Source: an uncultured Oscillospiraceae bacterium (GTDB lineage: Bacteria > Bacillota > Clostridia > Oscillospirales > Ruminococcaceae). From it: a stretch of 64,000 nt of DNA. Positions 1 through 7,665 of this stretch are shown here, one piece after another. The notes under the pieces are model-generated. The model saw nothing but the letters and a program-made list of their open reading frames with translations. It searched no databases and was not told the origin of the DNA. How positions within the stretch are numbered: the first letter of the stretch is position 1; the number at the start of each line of letters is the position of its first letter. Location of the stretch: NCBI GenBank assembly GCA_934539585.1, contig CAKTCT010000011.1, positions 1 through 64,000 of the forward strand, written 5' to 3'. A program made the position numbers and the translations under genes.

Positions 1-170
1 CCGGTGAGCTCTTACCTCGCCTTTCCACCCTTACCGGGGAAACCCCGGCGGTATCTCTCTGTTGCACTTTCCCTGAAGTCGCCTTCGGCTGCCGTTAGCA
101 GTTATCCTGTCCTGTGATGCTCGGACTTTCCTCATGGATCGCTCCACGCTGCCACACAGTCTTCTCAGCC
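1..170 (-). ncRNA. rnpB: RNase P RNA (class A-like), 3' part cut by window start
   Basis: Read on the minus strand this segment carries the hallmark conserved blocks of bacterial RNase P RNA in order: GAGGAAAGTCCGAGC (about 119-133), then ACAGAGAGATACCGCC (about 49-64), then GAGGTAAGAGCTCACCGG at the edge (1-18). It is the catalytic RNA that removes 5' leaders from pre-tRNA. The 5' end near 170 is placed from a perfect promoter just upstream. The rest of the molecule lies outside the window. Confidence 0.93.
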
Positions 171-175
171 TGTTT

Positions 176-204
176 ATTATAGCCGATTTCCGCCGGGCTG
201 TCAA
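176..204 (-). promoter_or_regulatory. Consensus sigma-A promoter of rnpB
   Basis: On the minus strand, TTGACA (199-204) and TATAAT (176-181) are separated by exactly 17 bp, a full consensus match placed 6-7 nt before the inferred RNase P RNA start. This suits a constitutive stable RNA. Confidence 0.9.
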
Positions 205-285
205 GGCTCGGGGGCGCTTTTGCCGGGAAATCGTCCGAATCGGCAGGACCGTGTGGTCCGGATTTGCGGTTCCGTGGGGATTTTC

Positions 286-314
286 TTGCTATTTGCCCCG
301 AAAGCGGCTATAAT
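286..314 (+). promoter_or_regulatory. Promoter of the GDPD gene
   Basis: TTGCTA (286-291), 17 bp, TATAAT (309-314). It lies 31 bp before the chosen ATG at 346 and diverges from the rnpB promoter. Its position inside the longer upstream open frame argues that the upstream frame is not translated. Confidence 0.8.
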
Positions 315-345
315 GAAGGCAGAAACAGCGAAAAGGGGAGAGCGT

Positions 346-1095
346 ATGACAAACATTCAGGCCCACCGCGGGGCCAGCAAGGAGCGTCCGGAGAACACCA
401 TGGCGGCCTTCCGCCGGGCGGAGGAGCTCCACGCCGACGGCATCGAGATGGACGTCCACCTCCTTCCGGACGGGAGCCTTGCCGTCCACCACGACGACCA
501 GCTGGGCCGGACGGTCAACGGGACCGGCTCCATCTACGGCTACACCTTTGCGCAGCTCCGGGAGCTCAGCGCAGGCGCGGGCTTTTCCCCGGCGTACCGG
601 GACGAGCGGGTGCCGTCCTTCCGGGAGCTTCTGGAGTTCCTCCAGGGTAACGACCTGGTCCTCAACGTGGAGATCAAGTCCAACACCGGCTTTCTCACCG
701 GGGTGGAGGACGCCGTGGTGGACATGCTCCGGGAGTACCGGATGGAGGGCCGCTGCATCATTTCCTCCTTTAACCACTTCGTCCTGGCCAACATCAAGAA
801 GCGGGCGCCGGAGCTGCCGGTGGGGGCCCTCTACGGCTTCACCCTGGGCAAGGATATGGCCGAATACGCCGCCGCCAACGGCTTCAACGCCCTCCACGCC
901 GACTACCATCTGGTGGACCGGGCGCTGGTGGAAAAGGCCCACAGCCTTGGGATCGCCGTCAACGTCTGGACCGTGGACCAGCCCGCGGACATCCGCCGGA
1001 TGCTGGAACTTCATGTGGACAACATCATCTCCAACGATGCGGCCCTGGCCCTGGAGCTTCGGGACGCTTTTGAAAAGGAAGGGAACGCAGAATGA
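346..1095 (+). CDS. Glycerophosphodiester phosphodiesterase family protein
   Basis: GDPD-family TIM-barrel hydrolase, about 249 aa, which typically cleaves glycerophosphodiesters to an alcohol and glycerol-3-phosphate. Visible catalytic/metal motifs: HRG at residues 7-9, EN at 16-17, an E-x-D pair at 34-36, and HHD at 48-50. No signal peptide is seen, so a cytoplasmic enzyme is likely. The start at 346 was chosen because AAGGGGAG lies 6 nt upstream and the promoter -10 at 309-314 excludes the longer frame. The next gene starts in a 4-nt ATGA overlap, so the two are probably co-transcribed. Substrate cannot be told from sequence. Confidence 0.88.
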   Translation: MTNIQAHRGASKERPENTMAAFRRAEELHADGIEMDVHLLPDGSLAVHHDDQLGRTVNGTGSIYGYTFAQLRELSAGAGFSPAYRDERVPSFRELLEFLQGNDLVLNVEIKSNTGFLTGVEDAVVDMLREYRMEGRCIISSFNHFVLANIKKRAPELPVGALYGFTLGKDMAEYAAANGFNALHADYHLVDRALVEKAHSLGIAVNVWTVDQPADIRRMLELHVDNIISNDAALALELRDAFEKEGNAE

Positions 1096-2060
1096 TCGCA
1101 ACAAAACCCATCACCGGCTCCTGGTTCGAATTTCTCCACCACAACACCCCGGAAGGGAAGTACTGGAACGAGGCCCTCACCGCCTTTACCGAGGAGCAGT
1201 GGCGGCTGAAACTCCGGGAAATGAAGGGGGCCGGGCTGAAATACGTGGTCCTCATGGCCACGGCGCTGTACTCCAAAGCCTACTTCAAAACCGACATCTT
1301 CCCGGAGTGGAAGATCGGCTGCGCCAACCCCATCGAGGTCCTCCTGGACGAGGCCGAACGCCTGGACCTGCGGGTCTTTATCGGCACGGGCTTTTACGGC
1401 GACTGGACCGACGCCGACGGCAACATGAAGGACCCGGCGGTCCTCTCCCGGATGCTCCGGGCCATCAACGAGCTGGCGGCCCTCTACGGCCACCACAGGA
1501 GCTTCTACGGCTGGTACTACCCCGACGAAGCCTGGATCAACGGCCACATGTCCGAGGAATTCATGCGGTACGTGAACCTGTCCTCCGCCGAGGTCCACAA
1601 AATGGGGGCCCATTTCAAGACCCTCATCGGCCCCTACGGCACCCGGGACGTCATCGCCGACGACCGCTACATCCGGGACCTGGAAGGACTGGACGTGGAC
1701 TTTGCCGCTTATCAGGACGAGATCGGCGTGGAAAAGACCAGGGTGGAGGAAAGCGCCGGCTTTTACGAGGCGCTGAAACGGGTCCACGACAAGGCCGGGC
1801 GGTCCAGGCTCTGGGCCGACGTGGAGGCCTTCCGGTTCGAGGGGGAGGTCTATCATTCCGCACTGCTCCCCGCGCCTTTTGAGCGGCTCCGGAAGCAGCT
1901 GGAGGCGGTTTCGCCTTATGTGGATGAAATTCTCATCTATGAGTACCCCGGCCTGTTCAACAGGCCCGGGACCGGGGCCTTCGCCGGGCACCCGTCCTCG
2001 GAGAAGCTCTATACCGACTACATGGCCTACCGGGCGGAGCAGGAGAAAAAGAATTCCTGA
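1092..2060 (+). CDS. DUF4434-type putative TIM-barrel (glycoside hydrolase-like) protein
   Basis: 322 aa. The N-terminal pattern, an ITGSWFEF-type strand followed by a W-x-x-x-L-x-x-M-K-x-A-G helix and a hydrophobic VVLMAT strand, matches the DUF4434 family, predicted barrels related to glycoside hydrolases. Acidic residues at strand ends (PDEAW near residue 144, YQDEIG near 209, YEYPG near 295) could be catalytic. There is no signal peptide. It is translationally coupled to the GDPD gene by ATGA overlap. Family assignment is by recognition; the substrate is unknown. Confidence 0.65.
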   Translation: MIATKPITGSWFEFLHHNTPEGKYWNEALTAFTEEQWRLKLREMKGAGLKYVVLMATALYSKAYFKTDIFPEWKIGCANPIEVLLDEAERLDLRVFIGTGFYGDWTDADGNMKDPAVLSRMLRAINELAALYGHHRSFYGWYYPDEAWINGHMSEEFMRYVNLSSAEVHKMGAHFKTLIGPYGTRDVIADDRYIRDLEGLDVDFAAYQDEIGVEKTRVEESAGFYEALKRVHDKAGRSRLWADVEAFRFEGEVYHSALLPAPFERLRKQLEAVSPYVDEILIYEYPGLFNRPGTGAFAGHPSSEKLYTDYMAYRAEQEKKNS

Positions 2061-2077
2061 TTTCTGTGAAAAAACCC

Positions 2078-2106
2078 TTGCTTTTTCCGGAAAGGTATGC
2101 TAAAAT
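2078..2106 (+). promoter_or_regulatory. Extended -10 promoter of rplS
   Basis: TTGCTT (2078-2083), 17 bp, TAAAAT (2101-2106) preceded by TG at 2098-2099 (extended -10). It lies about 150 nt before rplS, leaving room for a regulatory leader. Confidence 0.8.
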
Positions 2107-2111
2107 ATACT

Positions 2112-2240
2112 AGATATTGTTCCGCCTGCGTGCCGAAAGGCGCAACGGTGGGGATTAATGTTACCTGCGCGTCAGCGCAACATTAAAGCGGGCAGTCCTC
2201 TGCACAGGCCGCACCTGCATGCATGAATGTCTGAAAATTT
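2112..2240 (+). promoter_or_regulatory. Structured 5' leader of rplS (candidate L19 autoregulatory leader)
   Basis: The untranslated leader holds a strong hairpin: TAATGTT (from about 2156) pairs with AACATTA, with an inner GCGC/GCGC stem. A GC-rich hairpin-prone stretch follows before the ribosome binding site. L19 leaders that sense free ribosomal protein are known in Firmicutes. Equating this one with that class is inference and needs a covariance-model search. Confidence 0.4.
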
Positions 2241-2255
2241 AGGAGGATCCATACT

Positions 2256-2597
2256 ATGGACGCATTGCAAATCATCAGCCAGTCCAGCCTGAAGGCGGAA
2301 AAGCCTGCCGTTCAGATCGGCGACTACGTCCGCATCGCGGTTCGCATCCGCGAGGGCGACAAGGAAAGAAACCAGATGTTTGAGGGCACCGTCATTGCCA
2401 TGAAGCATGGCGGCATCTCCGAGACCTTCACCGTCCGCCGCGTTTCCTACGGCTGCGGCGTGGAGCGGGTATTCCCCATCCACTCCCCCAACGTAGTCAG
2501 CGTGGAAGTTCTCCGTCACGGCCATGTCAGAAGAGCGAAGCTCTACTACCTCCGCGACAGAGTCGGCAAAGCAGCCCGGATCAAAGAGAAACTTTAA
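2256..2597 (+). CDS. rplS: 50S ribosomal protein L19
   Basis: 113 aa, the normal length for L19. It has the family's start with a short helix followed by an SH3-like barrel, including the RxREGxKER-type segment (residues 31-37) and the conserved GVERVFP-x-HSP stretch (residues 69-77). It sits at the 30S/50S interface. AGGAGG lies about 8 nt before the ATG. A terminator follows directly, so the downstream lepB genes are at least partly insulated. Confidence 0.97.
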   Translation: MDALQIISQSSLKAEKPAVQIGDYVRIAVRIREGDKERNQMFEGTVIAMKHGGISETFTVRRVSYGCGVERVFPIHSPNVVSVEVLRHGHVRRAKLYYLRDRVGKAARIKEKL

Positions 2598-2611
2598 TAA
2601 GTGCGGCGTGG

Positions 2612-2636
2612 AAAGGGACGGGTACCGTCCCTTTTT
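2612..2636 (+). terminator. Intrinsic terminator after rplS
   Basis: A perfect 10-bp stem AAAGGGACGG / CCGTCCCTTT (2612-2621, 2625-2634) with a 3-nt loop and a short T run. It overlaps the 5' end of the longest open frame of the next gene, which supports the downstream TTG start. Confidence 0.8.
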
Positions 2637-2675
2637 CCGCTATTACGGACATTTTTTGGAAGGGAGGCGGTCCCT

Positions 2676-3332
2676 TTGGCGGAGGCTTCCAACACGTCTT
2701 ATCACTCCGATGAGGAGATCGACCGCATCCTGGAGGAACTGGAACAGTACCCCTCCGCTCCGGAGCCGGAACCAGAATCGGCCCCGGGACCGGCCCCGAG
2801 CCCGGCGAAGTCCTCCTGGCGGCGGGAGCTGTGGGAATGGCTCCGCAGTCTGGGGATCGCCGCCATTGCGGCCTTGCTGCTGTTCCATTACGTTATCGCC
2901 TTTGTCAGCGTCAAGGGCCGCTCCATGGAGCCCAACGTCTCCGAGGGGGACTTCCTGGCGGTCTCCGGGCTGTTTTACACCCCGAAAACCGGGGACATCG
3001 TGGTGTTGTCCGCGAAAAACGGCCTGAAGGAACGCCTGATCAAGCGGGTCATTGCCACCGGCGGCCAGACTGTGGACATCGTGGACGGCGCGGTTTTCAT
3101 AGACGGCGTGAAGCTGGAGGAGCCCTATCTGACCGGCGTTTCCACCGGCCCGGGGGAGCAGAGCTATCCCCTGACGGTCCCGGAGGGCCAGGTCTTTGTC
3201 ATGGGCGACAACCGGAGCCGCTCCACAGACAGCCGCTACCGGACCATCGGCTGCGTGGCGGAAAAGGAGATCGTGGGGCGGGTGCTGTTCCGCCTGCTGC
3301 CCCTGGGACGCTTCGGGCAGATTGACAGATAA
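2676..3332 (+). CDS. lepB: Signal peptidase I (paralog 1)
   Basis: Type I signal peptidase (S26), which removes signal peptides on the outer face of the membrane. About 218 aa from a TTG start. A Pro/Glu-rich cytoplasmic tail is followed by one membrane segment (about residues 59-79), then the SM motif with nucleophile Ser about 83, general-base Lys about 123 in LIKRVIA, and GDNRSRSTDSR near the C terminus. TTG was chosen because GGGAGG lies 8 nt upstream, while the GTG-initiated longer frame runs through the rplS terminator. It is first of three adjacent paralogs and is the most divergent. Confidence 0.92.
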   Translation: MAEASNTSYHSDEEIDRILEELEQYPSAPEPEPESAPGPAPSPAKSSWRRELWEWLRSLGIAAIAALLLFHYVIAFVSVKGRSMEPNVSEGDFLAVSGLFYTPKTGDIVVLSAKNGLKERLIKRVIATGGQTVDIVDGAVFIDGVKLEEPYLTGVSTGPGEQSYPLTVPEGQVFVMGDNRSRSTDSRYRTIGCVAEKEIVGRVLFRLLPLGRFGQIDR

Positions 3333-3344
3333 GGAGGTCAAGCG

Positions 3345-3896
3345 ATGGAAGAACAGACGGAGCTCCGGCAAAAGCCGGAACCCCGGAAAAAGGAACTGCT
3401 GGGATGGCTTCGGGATATTGCCATCGCGGGGCTTATCGTCTTCGTTTTGTTCCGCTTTGTGATCCAGGCGGTGACGGTGAACGGTATGTCGATGTCGCCG
3501 ACTCTGGCAGACGGGGACCGGCTTCTGACCTTCACTCTGTTCTATGTCCCGAAGCAAGGGAACATCGTGACCCTTTCGGAAAACACCGGCCTGGACGACT
3601 CCCTGATCAAGCGGGTGGTGGCCGTAGCGGGCCAGACCGTGGACATCAATGAAAACGGCGAAATCCTGGTGGACGGAAAGGTCCTTTCCGAGCCCTATAT
3701 TGCCGAGACCATCGATGCGTTTCATTGCGGGAGCCAGGAGTATCCCCTGACCGTCCCGGAGGGAACGGTTTTTGTCCTGGGGGATAACCGCAATCATTCT
3801 ACGGACAGCCGCGTTCTGGGCCCCATCGGTACCGGCGAGGTTCTGGGGCGGGTGCTGTTCCGGCTTCGACCCCTGAACCGGATGGGTCCGGTCTGA
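3345..3896 (+). CDS. lepB: Signal peptidase I (paralog 2)
   Basis: 183 aa S26 signal peptidase. There is a short charged N-terminal tail, one membrane anchor at about residues 24-42, nucleophile Ser49 in GMSMSPT, Lys89 in LIKRVVAV and the GDNRNHSTDSR box. It starts 12 nt after paralog 1 with an AAGGAGG site. The central region from about residue 88 is nearly the same as in paralog 3, pointing to recent duplication or gene conversion between the two. Confidence 0.94.
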   Translation: MEEQTELRQKPEPRKKELLGWLRDIAIAGLIVFVLFRFVIQAVTVNGMSMSPTLADGDRLLTFTLFYVPKQGNIVTLSENTGLDDSLIKRVVAVAGQTVDINENGEILVDGKVLSEPYIAETIDAFHCGSQEYPLTVPEGTVFVLGDNRNHSTDSRVLGPIGTGEVLGRVLFRLRPLNRMGPV

Positions 3897-3915
3897 TAAA
3901 CAAGGAGGACATTCT

Positions 3916-4515
3916 ATGGAAGAAATCAAGGAAACCCAACAGCCGGATAAGGAGCCCCAGCAGCCGGAAGGCGGTCAGCGGGAGCCCTTCAATCTGAAAA
4001 AAGAGCTGTGGGAGTGGTTCAAGGCCATCGTCTTCGCCGGCGTCATCGTCTTTGTGGTATTCCACTTCCTGATCCGGGTGGTGTCGGTGGACGGAAGCTC
4101 CATGGTGCCCACCCTGCATAACGGCGACCGGCTCATCACCTCCAACCTGTTCTACACCCCCTCTTACGGGGATATCGTCATTCTTTCGGAAAACACCGGC
4201 CTCAACGAGGCCCTGGTCAAGCGGGTCATCGCTGTGGCGGGCCAGACCGTGGACATCAACGAAAACGGCGAGGTCCTGGTGGACGGCAAGGTCCTCTCCG
4301 AGCCCTACATCGCCGAGACCATCGACAGCGCTCACCGCGGGGACCAGGATTACCCCCTGACCGTCCCGGAAGGGCAGATTTTTGTCATGGGGGACAACCG
4401 CAACCACTCCACGGACAGCCGCTTTTCCAGCGTGGGCCTTATCGATACCGACGAGGTCCTGGGCCGGGTGATTTTCCGGCTGCTGCCCCTGAATCAGATG
4501 GGGCCGGTCCGATAA
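3916..4515 (+). CDS. lepB: Signal peptidase I (paralog 3)
   Basis: 199 aa S26 signal peptidase with a Gln/Pro/Glu-rich cytoplasmic tail (residues 1-28), one membrane helix (about 37-56), nucleophile Ser62 in SSMVPT, Lys102 in VKRVIAV and GDNRNHSTDSR. It lies 19 nt after paralog 2. The core shared with paralog 2 includes the identical DINENGE and SEPYIAETID segments. The differing cytoplasmic tails and substrate-binding regions suggest functional specialisation, which is inference. Confidence 0.94.
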   Translation: MEEIKETQQPDKEPQQPEGGQREPFNLKKELWEWFKAIVFAGVIVFVVFHFLIRVVSVDGSSMVPTLHNGDRLITSNLFYTPSYGDIVILSENTGLNEALVKRVIAVAGQTVDINENGEVLVDGKVLSEPYIAETIDSAHRGDQDYPLTVPEGQIFVMGDNRNHSTDSRFSSVGLIDTDEVLGRVIFRLLPLNQMGPVR

Positions 4516-4537
4516 AACAACGTTAAAGGAGTCATCC

Positions 4538-5425
4538 ATGGCACAAGCACCTGCAATCCAGTGGTTCCCCGGCCATATGGCCAAGACCCGCCGGATGATC
4601 GAAGCAAATGTCAAGCTGGTGGACCTGGTGGTGGAGATCACCGACGCCCGGATCCCCCAGAGCTCCCGGAATCCGGAGCTGCCCAAGTGGATCGGCCGGA
4701 AAAAACGGCTGATCATCCTGAATAAATGCGACGCCGCCGACCCGAAGATCACCGCCCGGTGGCTTTCCTGGTACCGGGAGCAGGGCGTTCCCGCCATTGC
4801 CGTGGACGCCAAATCCGGCCGGGGGATGGAGAAGTTTCTCCCCACGGTCCGGGAGGTCCTGGCGGAGGAAATCCAGCGCCGGGACCAGCGGGGCATGGCC
4901 GGGCGGCCCCTGCGGATGATGGTGGTGGGGATTCCCAACGTGGGGAAGTCCTCCTTCATCAACCGGGCCGCCAACCAGCGCCGGGCCAGAGTGGAGGACC
5001 GCCCCGGCGTCACCGTGGGCAAGCAATGGGTCACGGTGGCCCGGGATGTGGAACTTTTGGACACCCCCGGGGTTCTCTGGCCCAAGTTCGAGGACCCGGC
5101 GGTGGGGGAGCGGCTGGCCTTTACCGGCGCCGTCAAGGACCAGGTGGTGGATGTGGAGCTTCTGGCCATCCGGCTCCTGGCCTGGCTCCATGAGGAGTAT
5201 CCCCAGCTGCTGCTGGAACGGTATAAGCTGACACCGGCGGACACCCAGGACCGGGAGGACTACGAGCTCCTGGAGCTGGTGGGCCGGAAGCGGGGGATGC
5301 TCGTCAGCGGCGGCGAGATCGACACCCTCCGGGCCGCCACCATGGTCCTGGACGAGTACCGGGGCGGCAAGCTGGGGAAGCTCTCCCTGGAAGCGCCGCC
5401 GGACCGGAAGGGGGAGGACGCATGA
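4538..5425 (+). CDS. rbgA: Ribosome biogenesis GTPase RbgA (YlqF)
   Basis: 295 aa circularly permuted GTPase that acts late in 50S subunit assembly. The permuted order is visible: G4 NKCD (residues 62-65) comes before G1 GIPNVGKS (131-138) and G3 DTPG (175-178). The C-terminal helical domain is of normal length. The position next to rnhB, downstream of rplS/lepB, is the classical Firmicutes order. The stop overlaps the ATG of the next gene by 4 nt. Confidence 0.95.
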   Translation: MAQAPAIQWFPGHMAKTRRMIEANVKLVDLVVEITDARIPQSSRNPELPKWIGRKKRLIILNKCDAADPKITARWLSWYREQGVPAIAVDAKSGRGMEKFLPTVREVLAEEIQRRDQRGMAGRPLRMMVVGIPNVGKSSFINRAANQRRARVEDRPGVTVGKQWVTVARDVELLDTPGVLWPKFEDPAVGERLAFTGAVKDQVVDVELLAIRLLAWLHEEYPQLLLERYKLTPADTQDREDYELLELVGRKRGMLVSGGEIDTLRAATMVLDEYRGGKLGKLSLEAPPDRKGEDA

Positions 5426-6390
5426 CCCTCTACGAATACGACCGTTCCCTGGCCCTGCCGCCCTTCTGCGGCGTGGACGAGGCGGGGCGGGGCCCTTTGG
5501 CCGGAGACGTTTACGCGGCGGCGGTGATCCTGCCCCTGGACGCGGAGATTCCCGGCATCAACGACTCCAAAAAGCTGTCGGAAAAGAAGCGGGACGCCCT
5601 GTACGACCTCATCACGGAGCAGGCGGTGGCCTGGGCCGTGGGCGTGGCCACGGTGGAGGAGATTGAGAACATCAACATCCTCCAGGCCGCCATGCTGGCC
5701 ATGAAACGGGCGGTGGAGGCCCTTCCGGTGAAGCCCGCCCTGGCTCTGGTGGACGGGAACAAAAACCCGCCGCTGTCCGTGCCCTCCCGGTGCCTGGTCC
5801 ACGGCGACGCCACCTCGGCGTCCATCGCGGCGGCATCCATTGTGGCCAAGGTCTCCCGGGACCGGTACATGGCGGAGATGGACGGGAAGTATCCCGGCTA
5901 CCTGTTTGCCAAGCACAAGGGCTACGGCAGCAAGGCCCATTACGACTGCATCGACCGGCTGGGACCGTCCCCCATCCACCGGATGTCCTTCCTGAAAAAG
6001 TACTATGAGAAAAAATCGGAGCCCGGCCCCCTGAACGACGGCGGGCGGGGCGAAGCGGCGGCCTCCCAGCGGCTGGCGGAAAAGGGCTTCCGGATTCTGG
6101 AAACCAACTGGCACAGCCGCTACGGTGAGATCGACCTCATCGCCGCCGACGGGACCCATCTGGTCTTCTGCGAGGTCAAGACCCGGCGGGAGGACAGCCT
6201 GGGAGCTCCCCGGGAGGCGGTGGACCGCTCCAAGCGGAAAAAGCTGACGGAAACGGCCCTCTGCTACCTTTCGGGGCACCCCACGGCGCTGCAGCCCCGG
6301 TTTGATATCATGGAAGTCACCCTATCCTGCGGGGAGGGGGCCGTCCTCTCGGTGGAGCACCTGGAGAACGCCTTCCCGGCGGAGCAATGA
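5422..6390 (+). CDS. rnhB: RNase HII - YraN (UPF0102) fusion protein
   Basis: 322 aa, much longer than a usual RNase HII (about 200 aa). Residues 1-198 are RNase HII, which removes ribonucleotides from DNA: DEAGRG with D19/E20, D111 in LVDGN, D129 in HGDATSASIAAAS, and D147 nearby. Residues 205-322 are a YraN-type nuclease-fold domain: G-x-x-G-E at 207-211, GEIDLIA at 235-241 and EVKTR at 251-255, the PD-(D/E)xK-like core. The join is in frame with no internal Shine-Dalgarno visible. In most Firmicutes rnhB and yraN are adjacent separate genes, so this looks like a read-through fusion. Translation is coupled to rbgA. Confidence 0.9.
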   Translation: MTLYEYDRSLALPPFCGVDEAGRGPLAGDVYAAAVILPLDAEIPGINDSKKLSEKKRDALYDLITEQAVAWAVGVATVEEIENINILQAAMLAMKRAVEALPVKPALALVDGNKNPPLSVPSRCLVHGDATSASIAAASIVAKVSRDRYMAEMDGKYPGYLFAKHKGYGSKAHYDCIDRLGPSPIHRMSFLKKYYEKKSEPGPLNDGGRGEAAASQRLAEKGFRILETNWHSRYGEIDLIAADGTHLVFCEVKTRREDSLGAPREAVDRSKRKKLTETALCYLSGHPTALQPRFDIMEVTLSCGEGAVLSVEHLENAFPAEQ

Positions 6391-6405
6391 ATGGAGGCAA
6401 CGGGT

Positions 6406-7308
6406 ATGGGACATTTTGACCTGCACTGCGATACGCTGAGCCGCTGCGCGGCGGAAAAGGCGTCGCTGCTGTCCAACAATTTTGACATTTCCGTGGAGCG
6501 CGGGCCCCTTTCTGATTACTGGGTCCAGGCGTTTGCGGTGTTCATCAACGATGACCTGCGGGGAGCCAGGGCGTACCACGCCTTCCAGGCCCAGGCGGAG
6601 GTCCTGAAAAAGGCCCTGGAATCCGGCGGCCCCATCGTTTCCTACGATCCGGACCACCTGGAAAAGGGCGTCTGCAGCGCCATGCTGACGGTGGAAAACG
6701 GCGCGGCTCTGGGCGGAAAGCTGGAGCGCATCCGGGAGTTCGCCCAGCTGGGCGTCAAGGTCTTTTCCCTGGTCTGGAACGGGGAAAACGAGCTGGCCGG
6801 CGGCGTCCAGAGCGAGCTGGGACTGACCCCTCTGGGCAGGGAGGCGGTGAAGGAGCTGGAAAAGAACCGCATCATCATCGACGTCTCCCACCTGAACACC
6901 CTGGGCTTCTGGGACCTCTGCGAGATCGCGGAGCGGCCCTTTATCGCCACCCACTCCAACTGCTTTGAGGTCTGCCCCCACAAGCGGAACCTGGACGACC
7001 TGCAGATTCAGGAAATCATCCGCCGGAAGGGGCTCATCGGCATCAATTTCTATCCCATTTTCATCAACGGGGAAAGCGACGCCTCCTTCCAGGAAATCCG
7101 CCGCCACATCCGCCACATCCTGGCCCTGGGCGGCGAGGATGTGGTAGCCGTGGGCAGCGATTTCGACGGCGCGGCCATGCCCTCCCGGCTGGAGCACATC
7201 GAGCGCATCCCTGAGTGGCACGAGAACCTGCGGAAGCACTTCGGGCCGGAGCTGGCGGAGAAGATCGCCTTCGGCAACGCCCAGCGCTTCTTCCGGGAAA
7301 ACCGGTAG
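6406..7308 (+). CDS. Membrane dipeptidase (M19, renal dipeptidase-like)
   Basis: 300 aa from the chosen start. M19 amidohydrolases hydrolyse dipeptides with a binuclear zinc centre; bacterial members often accept D-residues. The metal motif H-x-D is at residues 7-9 (DLHCDT), with DVSHLN (about 160) and THSN (about 183) further on, and the GSDFDGA segment (about 248) is typical. ATG 6406 is preferred because GGAGG lies 8 nt before it; an alternative ATG at 6391 abuts the previous stop. No signal peptide is visible. Confidence 0.9.
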   Translation: MGHFDLHCDTLSRCAAEKASLLSNNFDISVERGPLSDYWVQAFAVFINDDLRGARAYHAFQAQAEVLKKALESGGPIVSYDPDHLEKGVCSAMLTVENGAALGGKLERIREFAQLGVKVFSLVWNGENELAGGVQSELGLTPLGREAVKELEKNRIIIDVSHLNTLGFWDLCEIAERPFIATHSNCFEVCPHKRNLDDLQIQEIIRRKGLIGINFYPIFINGESDASFQEIRRHIRHILALGGEDVVAVGSDFDGAAMPSRLEHIERIPEWHENLRKHFGPELAEKIAFGNAQRFFRENR

Positions 7309-7341
7309 CCGCCAGGGGAGGGGATTGCCATACAGACCTCG

Positions 7342-7641
7342 ATGATTCTGATTGTTATCCTGCTGCTTTTTTACGCACAGGCACGAAACGACCGCCAGAT
7401 CCGCAACCGGATTCTGCGGCGCAAACAGGGGAGGAACCGAAAAATGCCTACGGAACTGATGAAAGAATTTCTCGGCAAGGTCTGCGCCATTACGCTGTTC
7501 AACGAGCTTTCCGGCGTCACCGGCCGGATCGCCGCCGTGGAGGACAACTGGGTCAAGGTGGAGGAGAAGAACCGGGTCCGCCTGGTCAACGGCGACATGA
7601 TCCGGGACATTGCCATCCTGCCGGAAAAATACCAGAAATAA
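7342..7641 (+). CDS. Small protein: hydrophobic N-terminus plus Lsm/SH3-like domain
   Basis: Up to 99 aa. Residues 1-12 are strongly hydrophobic and are followed by a very basic stretch, resembling a membrane anchor. From residue 35 there is a compact beta-rich domain (FLGKVCAITLFN, VEDNWVKVEE, MIRDIAILP) of the kind annotated in Clostridia as a small conserved Lsm-like family. The start is uncertain. An excellent site (GGGGAGG) lies 9 nt before the internal ATG at 7444, giving a 65-aa soluble protein. Another purine-rich site at 7314-7323 would suit a non-AUG codon upstream of 7342. Function unknown. Confidence 0.6.
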   Translation: MILIVILLLFYAQARNDRQIRNRILRRKQGRNRKMPTELMKEFLGKVCAITLFNELSGVTGRIAAVEDNWVKVEEKNRVRLVNGDMIRDIAILPEKYQK

Positions 7642-7665
7642 TCTTGCTGCCAAAGGGGAAACACT

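Noticed and set aside
220..345. Extended N terminus for the GDPD protein
   Set aside because: The region contains the gene's own promoter, so it is upstream of the transcript start.
2601..2675. Longer N terminus for the first signal peptidase (GTG start)
   Set aside because: It would run through the rplS terminator hairpin and has no ribosome binding site; the TTG at 2676 has a good one.
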